DNA from: DASVTU01 sp036387415
GTDB taxonomy: Bacteria > Acidobacteriota > Blastocatellia > Pyrinomonadales > Pyrinomonadaceae
Direction of reading: 5' to 3'
DNA length: 64,000 nucleotides
Assembly: GCA_036387415.1 (NCBI GenBank)
Contig: DASVTU010000039.1
Span: 620,001-684,000, forward strand
In this document: positions 18,009 to 26,242 of the stretch, in pieces
How positions within the stretch are numbered: position 1 is the first letter of the stretch
Layout of the letters: each line of letters begins with the position of its first letter
Notes under the pieces: generated by a model
What the model was told of the DNA's origin: nothing
The model's input: only the letters and a program-made list of their open reading frames with translations
Database searches by the model: none
Made by a program: the position numbers and the translations under genes

Positions 18009-18012
18009 AGAC
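17931..18012 (+). ncRNA. Structured repeat element, copy A (candidate RNA)
   Basis: A perfect 10-bp stem ATGGCGCGTC/GACGCGCCAT (17931-17940 with 17958-17967) closes a loop containing TGAGTCCGCTAAA. It is followed by the conserved single-stranded TGTCTGAATGCT, a short stem GCTT/AAGC (17981-17996) and a third stem CTCTAT-GT-ATAGAG (17997-18010). Copy B shares the loop sequence and TGTCTGAATGCT exactly but has different paired bases in the third stem, which supports a conserved fold. Strand is inferred from downstream genes. Confidence 0.45.
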
Positions 18013-18223
18013 TGTAATTTCTCCGTTTTTGAAAAAAATATTTTCGCAGTCTATCAACCAATGCTTTGCTTTAGGCGCCAACGCCTCCGTCGAGACTGAA
18101 TTATTAACCCCTTCAAAAAAAACATTTTGCCTCTTTCTGAAGGACGACAGCGCCTTCCTAAACGGTACTTTTCTATCATAAAAAACTTCTTGATTTACTT
18201 CAGAATGAGAGTACCATAATCGC

Positions 18224-18310
18224 GACATTGCACGTTGAGTCCGCTAAATACCTGGCGCGCTATGTCTGAATGCTTCGCTCTTGAGCGCGAGGTCTTTCTG
18301 TATTTACAGA
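18224..18310 (+). ncRNA. Structured repeat element, copy B (candidate RNA)
   Basis: Second copy, about 295 bases after copy A and about 80% similar. A stem GACAT/ATGTC (18224-18228 with 18262-18266), extended by a few interrupted pairs, again encloses TGAGTCCGCTAAA. TGTCTGAATGCT follows, then CGCTC-TT-GAGCG (stem 2) and TCTGT-ATTT-ACAGA (18297-18310, stem 3). Stem 3 differs from copy A by a compensatory change (TAT/ATA to TGT/ACA). It ends 60 bases before the small membrane-protein gene. Confidence 0.45.
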
Positions 18311-18369
18311 TTGGCCTCGTTGCTCAACAAGGTTTGGCTTAACCTCAAGACTTGGAGGGAGCAAAGGCC

Positions 18370-18576
18370 ATGGTTCTCTTAACGCGTAGTCTTGAGCTTG
18401 CACTCCGCTTCGTTATCATGAGTGGCCTTGCCGGCCTAGCTTTGCAGTTGCAGCACGGACGATTGCATGACGCAATCCTGCACACAGTGGTTGCAAGCGT
18501 GTGTATCGTCCTTCTGGCAGCCGCAAGCCATGTAGCGAAGAAACTGCTTAGCAAAGACAAGGACGACAAAGACTAA
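18370..18576 (+). CDS. Small one- or two-helix membrane protein, unknown
   Basis: 68 residues from ATG 18370, with GGAGGG about 11 bases upstream; an in-frame TTG at 18352 lies inside that ribosome site and is unlikely. Two hydrophobic segments (ALRFVIMSGLAGLALQL and AILHTVVASVCIVLLAAASHV) are joined by a short polar loop (QHGRLHD), and the tail KKLLSKDKDDKD is charged. I recognise no family. It lies 72 bases before the sigma-factor gene, with a strong hairpin between, so a function tied to that sigma factor (for example a membrane signal) is possible but unproven. Confidence 0.6.
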   Translation: MVLLTRSLELALRFVIMSGLAGLALQLQHGRLHDAILHTVVASVCIVLLAAASHVAKKLLSKDKDDKD

Positions 18577-18585
18577 GCCAACTTC

Positions 18586-18619
18586 CTGCGCTGTGGGCAC
18601 CGGGTTGTCCACAGCGCAG
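18586..18619. terminator. Perfect 11-bp hairpin between small membrane gene and sigma gene
   Basis: CTGCGCTGTGG (18586-18596) and CCACAGCGCAG (18609-18619) pair perfectly around a 12-base loop. Only a weak T-tract (CTTATCTT) follows, so it may be a partial terminator, an attenuator or an RNA-processing site rather than a full stop. Confidence 0.6.
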
Positions 18620-18648
18620 CTTATCTTGACTGTCGAGGTAACACGATT

Positions 18649-19260
18649 TTGGCAAGTACAGCAGAAAAGGCAATGTTGGAAGATGTCGATGAAGCTGCGT
18701 CTAACCAGAGGAAATTCTGGGAAGCAACCATCGAACAGCATTACCATGATTTAGTGAAGAATTGCCTTAAGCTAACTGGAAATCAAGATACGGCAGAAGA
18801 TATAGCTCAAGAGACTATCTATCGAGTCCTTAATCGGCGAACGCCTGTGACGGTTAAATCCCCATTAGCCTATCTCTGTGTTGTGGCGAGGAATATCTTT
18901 TATGACAGGCGGAAAAAAAACCCCCTCCACGACTACGTAAGTATTCAAGACGAACAGAATGACAGCTTGCGTGCACAAATTGTCGATAACTCAATGAGTG
19001 AGGACATACTTAGCCGTCTCTATTATGAGGAACTCCTCGCGTCGTTACCATTGCACACTATACTAGGAGATTTTAGTGAGTATAAGAGTAAATTGTTGCA
19101 CATGGACGCTATAGATGAAATGACTCCGAAGGAGATAGCAGCCACGCTAGGCAAAGAGGTGAGTCAGGTCAGATACGATTTGCAATGCCTGTATGTGAAG
19201 ATGCGCTATCGCGCCCGAACGATACTGAAGAATGGGAAGGGACGGCGGAATAGCCTTTGA
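18649..19260 (+). CDS. RNA polymerase sigma-70 family factor, ECF-like
   Basis: 203 residues from TTG 18649 (GAGG 10 bases upstream); ATG 18673 is an alternative. Region 2 is visible as HYHDLVKNCLKLTGNQDTAEDIAQETIYRVLNRR with the DAEDxxQ-like core, followed by SPLAYLCVVARNIFYDRRKK. Region 4 is MTPKEIAATLGKEVSQVRYDLQCLYVKMRYR, a helix-turn-helix for -35 recognition. Sigma factors of this kind direct polymerase to special promoters. No anti-sigma gene of standard type is adjacent; the small membrane protein upstream is the only candidate partner. Codon use is visibly more AT-rich than neighbouring genes, suggesting acquisition by transfer. Confidence 0.85.
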   Translation: MASTAEKAMLEDVDEAASNQRKFWEATIEQHYHDLVKNCLKLTGNQDTAEDIAQETIYRVLNRRTPVTVKSPLAYLCVVARNIFYDRRKKNPLHDYVSIQDEQNDSLRAQIVDNSMSEDILSRLYYEELLASLPLHTILGDFSEYKSKLLHMDAIDEMTPKEIAATLGKEVSQVRYDLQCLYVKMRYRARTILKNGKGRRNSL

Positions 19261-19720
19261 TTTGAGCGAGTAGTAGAGGTGTCACTTTGTTGTTCCGACG
19301 AAGCTTCCCTTGTCGGGTCGCGGATTTACGTTAATTTATATAACGCGCGGATTCCGTGTGTGATACGAAATCCTGTCGTTTCCTCCCTCCATTTTCATCC
19401 TTCACTTTCGTCGCCCGTTTAGGGAATTGAACCCGTGTGCCGTCGGAGGACGGGCAAACCGTCTGACCCTTTGCGCGCATCGAAGCGGATAGACGTGAAC
19501 GAATTGCAAACAGGTTGCTTGACAGCGTTTGCAGAAATGGCGGAAAATGCAATCTTCGCTCAAGCGTAGGAAGGCCAGCGTCTCGGTCGGCTGACGCGCC
19601 GGAGACGGATAGGCCGTAAGTGATAAAACCTCGTACATCGCTCGAAGACCGCATCCAAACTGCGAAGGGGTTCGCTTGAGAGCACGCCGTCGGTGGTTGT
19701 GCACGCCTGGAGGTTTCAAA
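19261..19720. other. Spacer downstream of the sigma gene
   Basis: About 460 bases. The first 80 bases remain AT-rich (TTAATTTATATAACG near 19335), and GC then rises, marking the right edge of the island. On the minus strand 19412-19440 resembles a T-arm (GGGTTCAATTCCC) but no full tRNA cloverleaf could be built. I see no gene. Confidence 0.4.
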
Positions 19721-21490
19721 GTGATAAATCGAGCTAGTTGGCGCATGAGTCTGTGGGTACTCGCGACTGTGGTGCTCTGTCAGGCCAGCGCGGGCGTGCC
19801 TGACGCTTTTGCCGCCACGACGACGACAGGCGCGGCCAGCCGCAAGAGTTTCGGCACCGTGACCGGCACGGTACGCGATAGCAGCGGCAATCCACTGTCG
19901 GGCGCGCTCGTCACGCTTCTGCGCGACGGCGCGAATCAGGTCATCAGAGAGACGCGCAGCGCCGCTGACGGAAGTTTTGTGACGCGTGTTGCGCCGGGTC
20001 GTTATCTCCTGCGCGCCGTGGCCGAAGGTTTCACTCCCGCAACTTTTACCGCCGTTCAAATCAGTCCATCCGCCGAACTCGTCTACCGTTTCAACCTCGA
20101 ACCCGCCGGACAGGGACGCACCGCCTCCGAGCAACGTCCAGACCGTAACGACCCGAAGTTTCGTTATCGCGCATCGCAGAGCCGTCGCTCGATTTTTCAG
20201 GCCGAAGGGGTTGAAGATGCGGTTATCGACGCGGTAGAAGTGGCTATGGAACAAGCCGAGGGCGTCGAAGAAACGTCGCGCGGCGAAGCGGAAGCGAGCA
20301 CGCACGGCCGCACGCAGGGCGTCGTCGAAACCTACTACACAGCCGCGACCGACACCAACGCCGGAGGCGCGGGACTCAACTTCGCCTTTGCCAGCCCGGT
20401 CAGAAGCAACTTGGATTTCATCTTTGCCGGACAGTTCGGCACGCTTAATCGTTTGGAGACGACGGCACGATTGCGCGCGGGCGCGCGTCATCGCGTCAGC
20501 GCGACCGTGAGCGGCGCGCAGTTGCGCCTTGCGCCGCAGATGTCGCAGCCGACCGATACGACGCTCGGACAGTTTTCGACGCGGGCGGTTGATGAATGGA
20601 TTGTGCGCGACGGCGTGGTGGTGGTGCTCGGTCTGGATTATTCGCGCTTCCTCGGCGCGAGTCAGGCCGACTCCTTTAGCCCGCGCTTCGGCATTCAGTT
20701 TGACGCCAACGCGCGCACACGCGTCCGGGCGGCCTACGCGCCGGGCGGCGACGAGTCGAGCGCGCAGAGCGTCGCCGTCTTCGAGGATGCTCCGGTCGTG
20801 TTTCGTGAACAGAGGAACACGCCGCTTGCGCTCGTCGATGGTCGCGCCGTGATGGAACGCAGTCGGCGTCTTGAGTTCGGCGTCGAACGCGTCTTGGACG
20901 ACCATTCGAGCATCGAAGCGACCGCCTTTTTTGACACTACGGACGGGCGCGGCGTCGGGCTGTTCGCCACTTCCGCGAGCGCCTTCTCCGACGAAAACGG
21001 CGCATTGCTTTCGCGCATCGCCAATCAACAGGGCGCGGCGCGCGGCGTCAGAGTGGTTTACAAACGACGCATCGGCAGCAACGTCACGGCCTCCGCAGGC
21101 TACTCTTTCGGACGCGGGCAACAACTTTCGTCCGAAGGCTTCGACAATCCCGAAGCGGTTTTCAGCAACGGATTTTTCCAGACGGCGGCGGCGCAGGTCG
21201 ATGCAGACTTGTTGGACGGCATGCGCGTGCGAACCGTCTTGCGTTTCTCGCCGCGCGCCGCAGTGTTTGCCATCGACCCCTTCGCCGGACGCCTCGCCGT
21301 CTACGACCCCAGTTTAAGTATTCTAGTGTCGCAGGAGTTGCCGAACTTCGGCCTGCCGTTTAGCGCCGAAGCCGTGCTCGACGCGCGCAATCTGCTCGAC
21401 GTGCTTTCCAGCATCGAAGACGGCGAGAGCATTCTGACCGTCAACGCGGCTCGTCGCATGGTGCGCGGCGGCATCTCCGTCCGGTTTTAG
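19721..21490 (+). CDS. Outer-membrane barrel protein with carboxypeptidase-regulatory-like domain
   Basis: 589 residues from GTG 19721, chosen because GGAGG sits 7 bases upstream. A signal peptide (MSLWVLATVVLCQASAG...) is followed by one carboxypeptidase regulatory-like domain (GTVTGTVRDSSGNPLSGALV to ISPSAELVYRFNL), as in Acidobacteriota TonB-receptor-like Oar proteins. The rest shows alternating amphipathic strands and ends in GGISVRF with the terminal Phe typical of outer-membrane barrels. It is shorter than Oar-type receptors (about 1000 residues) and I see no clear plug or TonB box, so it may be a reduced relative. A terminator follows at 21561. Confidence 0.72.
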   Translation: MINRASWRMSLWVLATVVLCQASAGVPDAFAATTTTGAASRKSFGTVTGTVRDSSGNPLSGALVTLLRDGANQVIRETRSAADGSFVTRVAPGRYLLRAVAEGFTPATFTAVQISPSAELVYRFNLEPAGQGRTASEQRPDRNDPKFRYRASQSRRSIFQAEGVEDAVIDAVEVAMEQAEGVEETSRGEAEASTHGRTQGVVETYYTAATDTNAGGAGLNFAFASPVRSNLDFIFAGQFGTLNRLETTARLRAGARHRVSATVSGAQLRLAPQMSQPTDTTLGQFSTRAVDEWIVRDGVVVVLGLDYSRFLGASQADSFSPRFGIQFDANARTRVRAAYAPGGDESSAQSVAVFEDAPVVFREQRNTPLALVDGRAVMERSRRLEFGVERVLDDHSSIEATAFFDTTDGRGVGLFATSASAFSDENGALLSRIANQQGAARGVRVVYKRRIGSNVTASAGYSFGRGQQLSSEGFDNPEAVFSNGFFQTAAAQVDADLLDGMRVRTVLRFSPRAAVFAIDPFAGRLAVYDPSLSILVSQELPNFGLPFSAEAVLDARNLLDVLSSIEDGESILTVNAARRMVRGGISVRF

Positions 21491-21859
21491 AGATTAGTCA
21501 TTCATCCAATTCTTCATTGAGCGAATGAAAAAATGAAGAAAAGGCCAATCGTTTCGCCAGCCCCGCCTCGCTTTCAGGTTTGAAAGACGAGCGCGGGGTT
21601 TTTGTCTTGAGCGGCGATTCTCTCCAAGATTTCGGATTAATACAAAATATTGGATGGGTTTTAACACAACTCTGCGACGAAAACGGCGTGTAATCCGGCA
21701 TGCACGCGCACGGAAACTCGCTGGATGAGAAGACGATGCGCGCCGACGTTGAACGAACGGTGCGCGGCGTGTGCGGGCGAGATTTTCGGCGTCGATATTG
21801 GAACATCAATTGCTTTTGATTTATTGGTTTAAGGTAAGTCTCACAAAGACCAGAGGAGC
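21491..21859. other. Spacer between barrel gene and sensor kinase gene
   Basis: 369 bases. It holds a weak repeat-like stretch at 21494-21540 (TCATTCATCC, TTCATTGAGCGAATGAA) and the terminator at 21561. The remainder to 21859 must contain the kinase promoter. AACATCAATTGCTTTTGATTTATTGG near 21802 has no clear -35/-10 spacing. Confidence 0.4.
21561..21604 (+). terminator. Rho-independent terminator after the barrel gene
   Basis: CCCCGC-CTCG-CTTTC (21561-21575) pairs with GAAAG-A-CGAG-C-GCGGGG (21582-21598), with two single-base bulges and a 6-base loop, and is followed by TTTTT. Confidence 0.88.
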
Positions 21860-24823
21860 GTGGCCGGAGCGGTGAAAGAGTCAGGGCTGACAACGCGAAC
21901 GTGGGTGCTGCTCGTTTCGGCGGCGCTCTTGGTCGTTGCAGGCACGCTCAACTTCGCGCAGCGACTCACACACCGCCCGCCGCCGACCGATGGAGTTTAC
22001 TGGGAGCAAACCGCGCAAGGGTTGGTGGCGCGCTCGGTCGAGCATGATGCGGCGGCTGGACGTGCGGGCGTCTTCGGTATTCAAGAGGGCGACCGTCTGG
22101 TCGGCATCAGCCTCGACGAAAAGAACTACGACGAAGTAGCGACGGCGACCGACGTGCAGGTCTATCTGGAAATGGCGGGCGTCGGCGGTCGTCTGGAATA
22201 CGTCATCGCGCGTCCGTTTCCCGACGAGACACGCGTCTATCAAATTCCGATTGAAAATCTCACGGCGATTCAAAATCTGACGACGCGCGACCTGTACGTC
22301 AATCTCGTCGGCATCGTCTATCTTCTCGTCGGCTTCTTCGTCCTTTTCAAACAGGGCGAACGCGCGCCCTTCGTCATTCATTTCTCGACGCTCTGCCTCG
22401 CCGCCTTCGTCTTCCATTTCTACAAGGCCTACGGCGCATACGAAGACCTCGACCTCGCCGTCGAATTTCTCGACAGCGCCGCGCTCGCGCTCTTTGCGCC
22501 GCTCTTTCTCCATTTCTGCGCCATCTATCCGGTGCGTTATCGTCTCGCGGAGCGACGGCGTTGGCTGGCCGCGTTGCTCTACGTCCCTGCCGGGTCGATG
22601 ATTGCGCTCAAAGCGTTGTTCGACTTCTTCACGCCTCTGCGTCTGCGCTTTCCCGAAAACTTTCCGGCGTGGCTCTGGCAAGCGGAAGTCGTCTGTATCA
22701 CGTTGGCGCTCTCGTTGGGCGCATACTTGCTGGTGCGTCGTTTCTGGAAGAGCGAATCGGCTGTGGTGCGGCAGCAGTTGAAGTGGGTCGTGTGGGGTTC
22801 GGCACTTGCCATTACGCCGTTTACGTTGCTCTACGCGCTCGGCTACGTGTTCGGCACAGGCGCGATGAGCGGCTTCGTCTCACCTGCGACCGAACGCTGG
22901 CTCACGGATGCCGCCATCCTCCCGCTCGTTCTCATCCCGCTCACTTTCGGCAACTCCGTCGTGCGTTATCGACTGATGGATGTTGACATGGTGGTGCGAC
23001 GCACGGCGGTCTACGCGCTCACGACGCTCGCCATCGCGCTCGGCATCGGCGCGGTCGTCTACGTCGCCGGACTCGTCGCGCTCGGCGGTCAAACCGTCGC
23101 TCCCGGCGAAGTGACGATGCGCGTCGTGGTCGCCGTCTTCGCCATGTCGGTGATTGTGATGACCGCCGCGCCGCTCAAGAATTTCTTGCAGGAACAGATT
23201 GACCGCTTCTTCTACGGCGAACGCTACGACCTCCGCCACGGACTCCTCGACTTCGGTCGCACGCTCTCGGCCACCACCGCGCTCGACCCGCTCTTGAATG
23301 CGCTCGTCAGCCGCTTGCAGCAAGTGCTCGGCGTCGAACGCATCGCCATCTTCATCGAAGACTCACGACTCAAGACGGGCTACCACGTCGCGCGCACCGC
23401 CGGACTGACAGGCGAAGTGATTGTGCCACCCGACTTCCGCGAGATGATTCGCGCGCGTTCGGCGCAGACCGGAATCGTCCGCGCAGACGACATCGACCTT
23501 CAACCGGAAACCACCAATTTCGTCCGTCGCGCGCTTCACTACTACGTGCCCTGCGTCGTGCGCGGGCGCATGGTCGCCGTCATCGGTCTTGGGCGTTCGA
23601 CGGGTGGCGCACTTCTCTCGTCGGAAGATTTAGAAATCCTCCGCACCGTCTCCGGCTACGTCGCCGTGGCGATTGAAAACAGTCTCCTCTATCAGGAGCA
23701 ACGCGAACGCGCCACCGAACTCGAACACCTCAAAGAGTTCAATGAATCAATCGTTGAGTCCATCAACGTCGGGCTGATTGCCGTGGACACGGAAGGACGC
23801 GTGACGGGTTGTAATTCCGCGCTCGAAGAGATGCTCGGCGTCGAGCGCGACGAGGCGGCGGGTCATCACGTCGAAGATTTGTTCGCCGAAGATTTCGCCG
23901 AAACGCTCCGTCAAGTGCTCGGCGACGCGGGCTGGCAACTATCCGAACTCCGACACATCTATAAACTCCACACGGCGACGCGCAACAACCGCCCGCTCAT
24001 TCTCAACATCGCGCTCGCGCCGCTTCGCCGCGCCGAATCTTCGTCGCAGACGGGCGCGCTCGTCGTGCTCGAAGACGTGACGGCGCGCGTGCGTCTGGAA
24101 GAACAGTTGCAGCAGCGCGAAAAGTTGTCGTCAATCGGACTACTCGCCGCCGGAGTCGCGCACGAAATCAACACGCCGCTCACAGGCGTTTCGAGCTACA
24201 CGCAGATGCTTCTCGGCATGATTGCCGACAAAGACCCGAAGCACGCGCTGCTCGAAAAGATTCGACGACAGGCCGACCGAGCCACCGGCATTGTCAACAA
24301 TCTGCTCAACTTCTCGCGCACCGGAAGCGTCGCCGAACTGACGGAAGTGGATGTCAATCGCGTGCTCGACGACACGCTCCAACTGCTCGAACCGCAACTA
24401 CGTCAGAGCCAAATCACCATCGAGCGCGTCTACAACGAGGAGCTTCCGCGCGCCTTCGGCAACGCCGGAAAGCTGCAACAGGTCTTCACCAATCTCCTGC
24501 TCAACGCACGCGACGCCATCCCCGACGGCGGACAGATTACGCTCCGTACCACGACAGGCGCCGAAGACGACTCCATCAGCATCGAGATTGCCGACACGGG
24601 CATCGGCATCGCGCCCGAAAACGTCGCGCGCATCTACGACCCGTTCTTCACGACCAAAGGCGTCGGGCGCGGCACTGGCCTCGGCCTCGCCGTCACCTAC
24701 GGCATCGTGCAGGAGCATTCCGGCCACCTCAACGTCCAGAGCGCGCCCGGCAAAGGCACGACCTTCCGCATCACACTCCCCACCGCTCAGGCACGCACGC
24801 GCCTCCAAGCCGCCAGCGACTAA
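21860..24823 (+). CDS. Multidomain membrane sensor histidine kinase (PDZ-like, GAF, PAS, HisKA, HATPase)
   Basis: 987 residues from GTG 21860; GTG 21872 is also possible, since AGGAG ends only one base before the first. After one N-terminal helix comes an extracytoplasmic PDZ-like stretch (residues 40-130, with GIQEGDRLVGI), then about seven helices (150-450), a GAF-like domain (about 465-600), a PAS domain beginning FNESIVESINVGLIAVD (about 625-740), HisKA with His768 in AAGVAHEINTPL, and a catalytic ATPase domain (NLLLNARDAI, DTGIGI, GRGTGLGLA). There is no adjacent response regulator; the NtrC-type regulator at 35-36.6 kb is a possible distant partner because HisKA kinases of this style often serve NtrC proteins (inference). 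Confidence 0.9.
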   Translation: MAGAVKESGLTTRTWVLLVSAALLVVAGTLNFAQRLTHRPPPTDGVYWEQTAQGLVARSVEHDAAAGRAGVFGIQEGDRLVGISLDEKNYDEVATATDVQVYLEMAGVGGRLEYVIARPFPDETRVYQIPIENLTAIQNLTTRDLYVNLVGIVYLLVGFFVLFKQGERAPFVIHFSTLCLAAFVFHFYKAYGAYEDLDLAVEFLDSAALALFAPLFLHFCAIYPVRYRLAERRRWLAALLYVPAGSMIALKALFDFFTPLRLRFPENFPAWLWQAEVVCITLALSLGAYLLVRRFWKSESAVVRQQLKWVVWGSALAITPFTLLYALGYVFGTGAMSGFVSPATERWLTDAAILPLVLIPLTFGNSVVRYRLMDVDMVVRRTAVYALTTLAIALGIGAVVYVAGLVALGGQTVAPGEVTMRVVVAVFAMSVIVMTAAPLKNFLQEQIDRFFYGERYDLRHGLLDFGRTLSATTALDPLLNALVSRLQQVLGVERIAIFIEDSRLKTGYHVARTAGLTGEVIVPPDFREMIRARSAQTGIVRADDIDLQPETTNFVRRALHYYVPCVVRGRMVAVIGLGRSTGGALLSSEDLEILRTVSGYVAVAIENSLLYQEQRERATELEHLKEFNESIVESINVGLIAVDTEGRVTGCNSALEEMLGVERDEAAGHHVEDLFAEDFAETLRQVLGDAGWQLSELRHIYKLHTATRNNRPLILNIALAPLRRAESSSQTGALVVLEDVTARVRLEEQLQQREKLSSIGLLAAGVAHEINTPLTGVSSYTQMLLGMIADKDPKHALLEKIRRQADRATGIVNNLLNFSRTGSVAELTEVDVNRVLDDTLQLLEPQLRQSQITIERVYNEELPRAFGNAGKLQQVFTNLLLNARDAIPDGGQITLRTTTGAEDDSISIEIADTGIGIAPENVARIYDPFFTTKGVGRGTGLGLAVTYGIVQEHSGHLNVQSAPGKGTTFRITLPTAQARTRLQAASD

Positions 24824-24894
24824 CTGCTCGCGCGAAACAACGGAAACGGAGAAAAGCCACCGACGCACACAACGTCAACGACCGACGAAAAGCG

Positions 24895-24929
24895 AAAGGC
24901 GCGTTGAATCTATGATTCAACGCGCCTTT
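24895..24929. terminator. Perfect bidirectional terminator between convergent genes
   Basis: AAAGGCGCGTTGAATC and its exact reverse complement (16 bp each, 24895-24910 and 24914-24929) are separated by only TAT. The A and T ends serve as tails in both directions, fitting the convergent kinase and oxidoreductase genes. Confidence 0.92.
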
Positions 24930-24947
24930 GATTTCATCCCTCATTCC

Positions 24948-25637
24948 TTACGACTCCTGCCAGCGAAAGCGTTCGCCGTCGCGTCCCTCCCACGGGTTGC
25001 CGCGCATGTGATAGCCGCCCTCTTCCCAGAAGCCCGCCTCGTCCTCCGCGAGAAAGCGTATGCCCTTAATCCACTTCGCAGACTTCCACGCGTAGAGTTG
25101 CGGAACAATCAGACGCACTGGCCCGCCGTGTTCCGGCGCGATAGGCTCGCCGTCGTGCGACCACGCGAACAACGCATCTTCCGCGAGAAAGTATTCGATG
25201 GGAATGTTGGTTGTCCAACCGAAGTCATAAGCCTCGGCCACTACAAACTTCGCTTCCGGCTTCACGCCCGCGAGACGCGCCACCTCGCGCGCCTGCACGC
25301 CGCTCCACACGTTGTCCAGACGCGACCAACGCGTCACGCAATGAAAATCCGCATAGACCTTGACGCTCGGTAGTTGCAGGAATTCGTCCAGCGACCACTT
25401 CAAAGGTCGCTCCACCAATCCTCCGACTTCAAACTCCCACCGCTCAAGGTCAACGTCCGGCGTCCCGTGCGCGTCCAGCACAGGCCACTTGCGCGTCCGC
25501 GTCTGTCCCGGCGGCATACGGTTTTCGCGCCGCGTGTCGGGGCTGACAATTACCTCCGCCTCATCAACTTCCTCCACACGTCGCGGCTCACCCTTCTGAT
25601 ACTTCGCGTCCCTCATCAAGTTACTCAGAAAACTCAT
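24948..25637 (-). CDS. Sulfite-oxidase-like molybdopterin-binding oxidoreductase (YuiH/MsrP-like)
   Basis: 229 residues from ATG 25637 (MSFLSNLMRDAKYQKGE); a TTG four codons earlier is possible. The oxidoreductase molybdopterin-binding domain is clear: VEVGG-like EFEVGGLVERPLKWSLDEF, then DFHCVTRWSRLDNVWSGV with the conserved Cys that ligates molybdenum, EHGGPVRLIVPQLYAWKSAKW and GIRFL. It has no signal peptide and no haem or dimer domain, so it is a single-domain cytosolic type. Its substrate is unknown. No partner membrane subunit (YedZ) is adjacent. Confidence 0.88.
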   Translation of the reverse strand: MSFLSNLMRDAKYQKGEPRRVEEVDEAEVIVSPDTRRENRMPPGQTRTRKWPVLDAHGTPDVDLERWEFEVGGLVERPLKWSLDEFLQLPSVKVYADFHCVTRWSRLDNVWSGVQAREVARLAGVKPEAKFVVAEAYDFGWTTNIPIEYFLAEDALFAWSHDGEPIAPEHGGPVRLIVPQLYAWKSAKWIKGIRFLAEDEAGFWEEGGYHMRGNPWEGRDGERFRWQES

Positions 25638-25653
25638 CGCAAACCTCAAACTC

Positions 25654-25733
25654 GTAAATGGTAAATCGTGAATGGTAAATGGATAAAAGCAGTTCTTTCT
25701 ATTTACCCTTGACCATTTACTATTTACCTTCTT
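25654..25733. repeat. Tandem-repeat palindrome, GTAAATGG word
   Basis: Left arm 25654-25683 is CGTAAATGGTAAATCGTGAA then TGGTAAATGG. The right arm 25700-25729 (TATTTACCC, TTGACCATTTACTATTTACC) is the imperfect complement. The right arm overlaps the TAG stop and the last codons (KEGK) of the minus-strand gene at 25720. Confidence 0.87.
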
Positions 25734-26160
25734 TTGTCTGTCTTTCGGCCAGTCGCATCAACTCTTCCGGCATCCATTTGCTGACGCCTTTTTCGGTCGA
25801 ACCGCGTATGCCGACGGTGCGGTCGTGCCATTCGTCAGCCGTGCCCTGTGCGCCGCGCTCGCGCTCGTAACGGTCGGTCTGCTCAAGGCTCAGCGCGATG
25901 CCTTTAATGATTTCGTTCCAGTCTTCCATCTGAATCCCGCGCCGCACCAGCGACAAGCCCGCCGACCAATCTTCTTCGGGCGCACGCGAATCCTGTTCGG
26001 GGATGGTCAGATTGTAGAGCGGCGGAAAGGCCGCGCCGCGATATTCATCGACGAGTCGTTTCCGCAAATCCTTCAAAGGCATTTCGGGATTCTCGCGTCG
26101 CACGGCCTGTGCGCGACGGAAAATATCGGCGACGCTCGCCGCGTTTTTTTCTTTAGACAT
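25720..26160 (-). CDS. Conserved-looking hypothetical protein, soluble
   Basis: 146 residues from ATG 26160 (MSKEKNAASVADIFRRAQ). It is polar and mainly helical, with no signal peptide or membrane helix. The middle segment AGLSLVRRGIQMEDWNEIIKGIALSLEQ resembles an amphipathic helix pair. I recognise no domain. It lies upstream of the sulfite-oxidase-like gene on the same strand, 83 bases away, but a palindrome fills that gap. The last residues KEGK and the stop are encoded by the repeat arm, suggesting the original C-terminus was altered. Confidence 0.6.
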   Translation of the reverse strand: MSKEKNAASVADIFRRAQAVRRENPEMPLKDLRKRLVDEYRGAAFPPLYNLTIPEQDSRAPEEDWSAGLSLVRRGIQMEDWNEIIKGIALSLEQTDRYERERGAQGTADEWHDRTVGIRGSTEKGVSKWMPEELMRLAERQTKEGK

Positions 26161-26242
26161 CGGTCGGCATTCCTCTCTCGCTACGGATTTCTTGTGTGGT
26201 GTCTGCCAAGTAATTTATACCAACTAGCGTCGCCATGCCTAC

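Larger units (their letters stand above)
17624..18369. other. AT-rich spacer carrying two structured repeats
   Basis: About 750 bases with no convincing long gene, more AT-rich than the flanks from about 17830 on. It contains the paired element described separately (17931-18012 and 18224-18310). Between the copies, GAAGG/CCTTC (near 18138-18158) and GGTACTTTT/GAGAGTACC (18164-18215) form further stems, so the whole of 17931-18310 could be one folded transcript. Confidence 0.5.

Noticed and set aside
17884..18228. Minus-strand open frame of 114 codons across the structured-repeat region
   Set aside because: Phe/Lys-rich composition, no good ribosome site, and it runs straight through co-varying hairpins. 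More likely non-coding.
19405..19470. tRNA-like T-arm (GGGTTCAATTCCC on the minus strand)
   Set aside because: The arm stem is only three pairs and no matching acceptor, D or anticodon arms could be placed upstream.
19331..21124. Long minus-strand open frame of 597 codons opposite the barrel gene
   Set aside because: The plus strand has a signal peptide, a recognisable domain and a terminal Phe, while the minus frame gives an Arg-rich sequence with no known motif. It is a GC-rich shadow.
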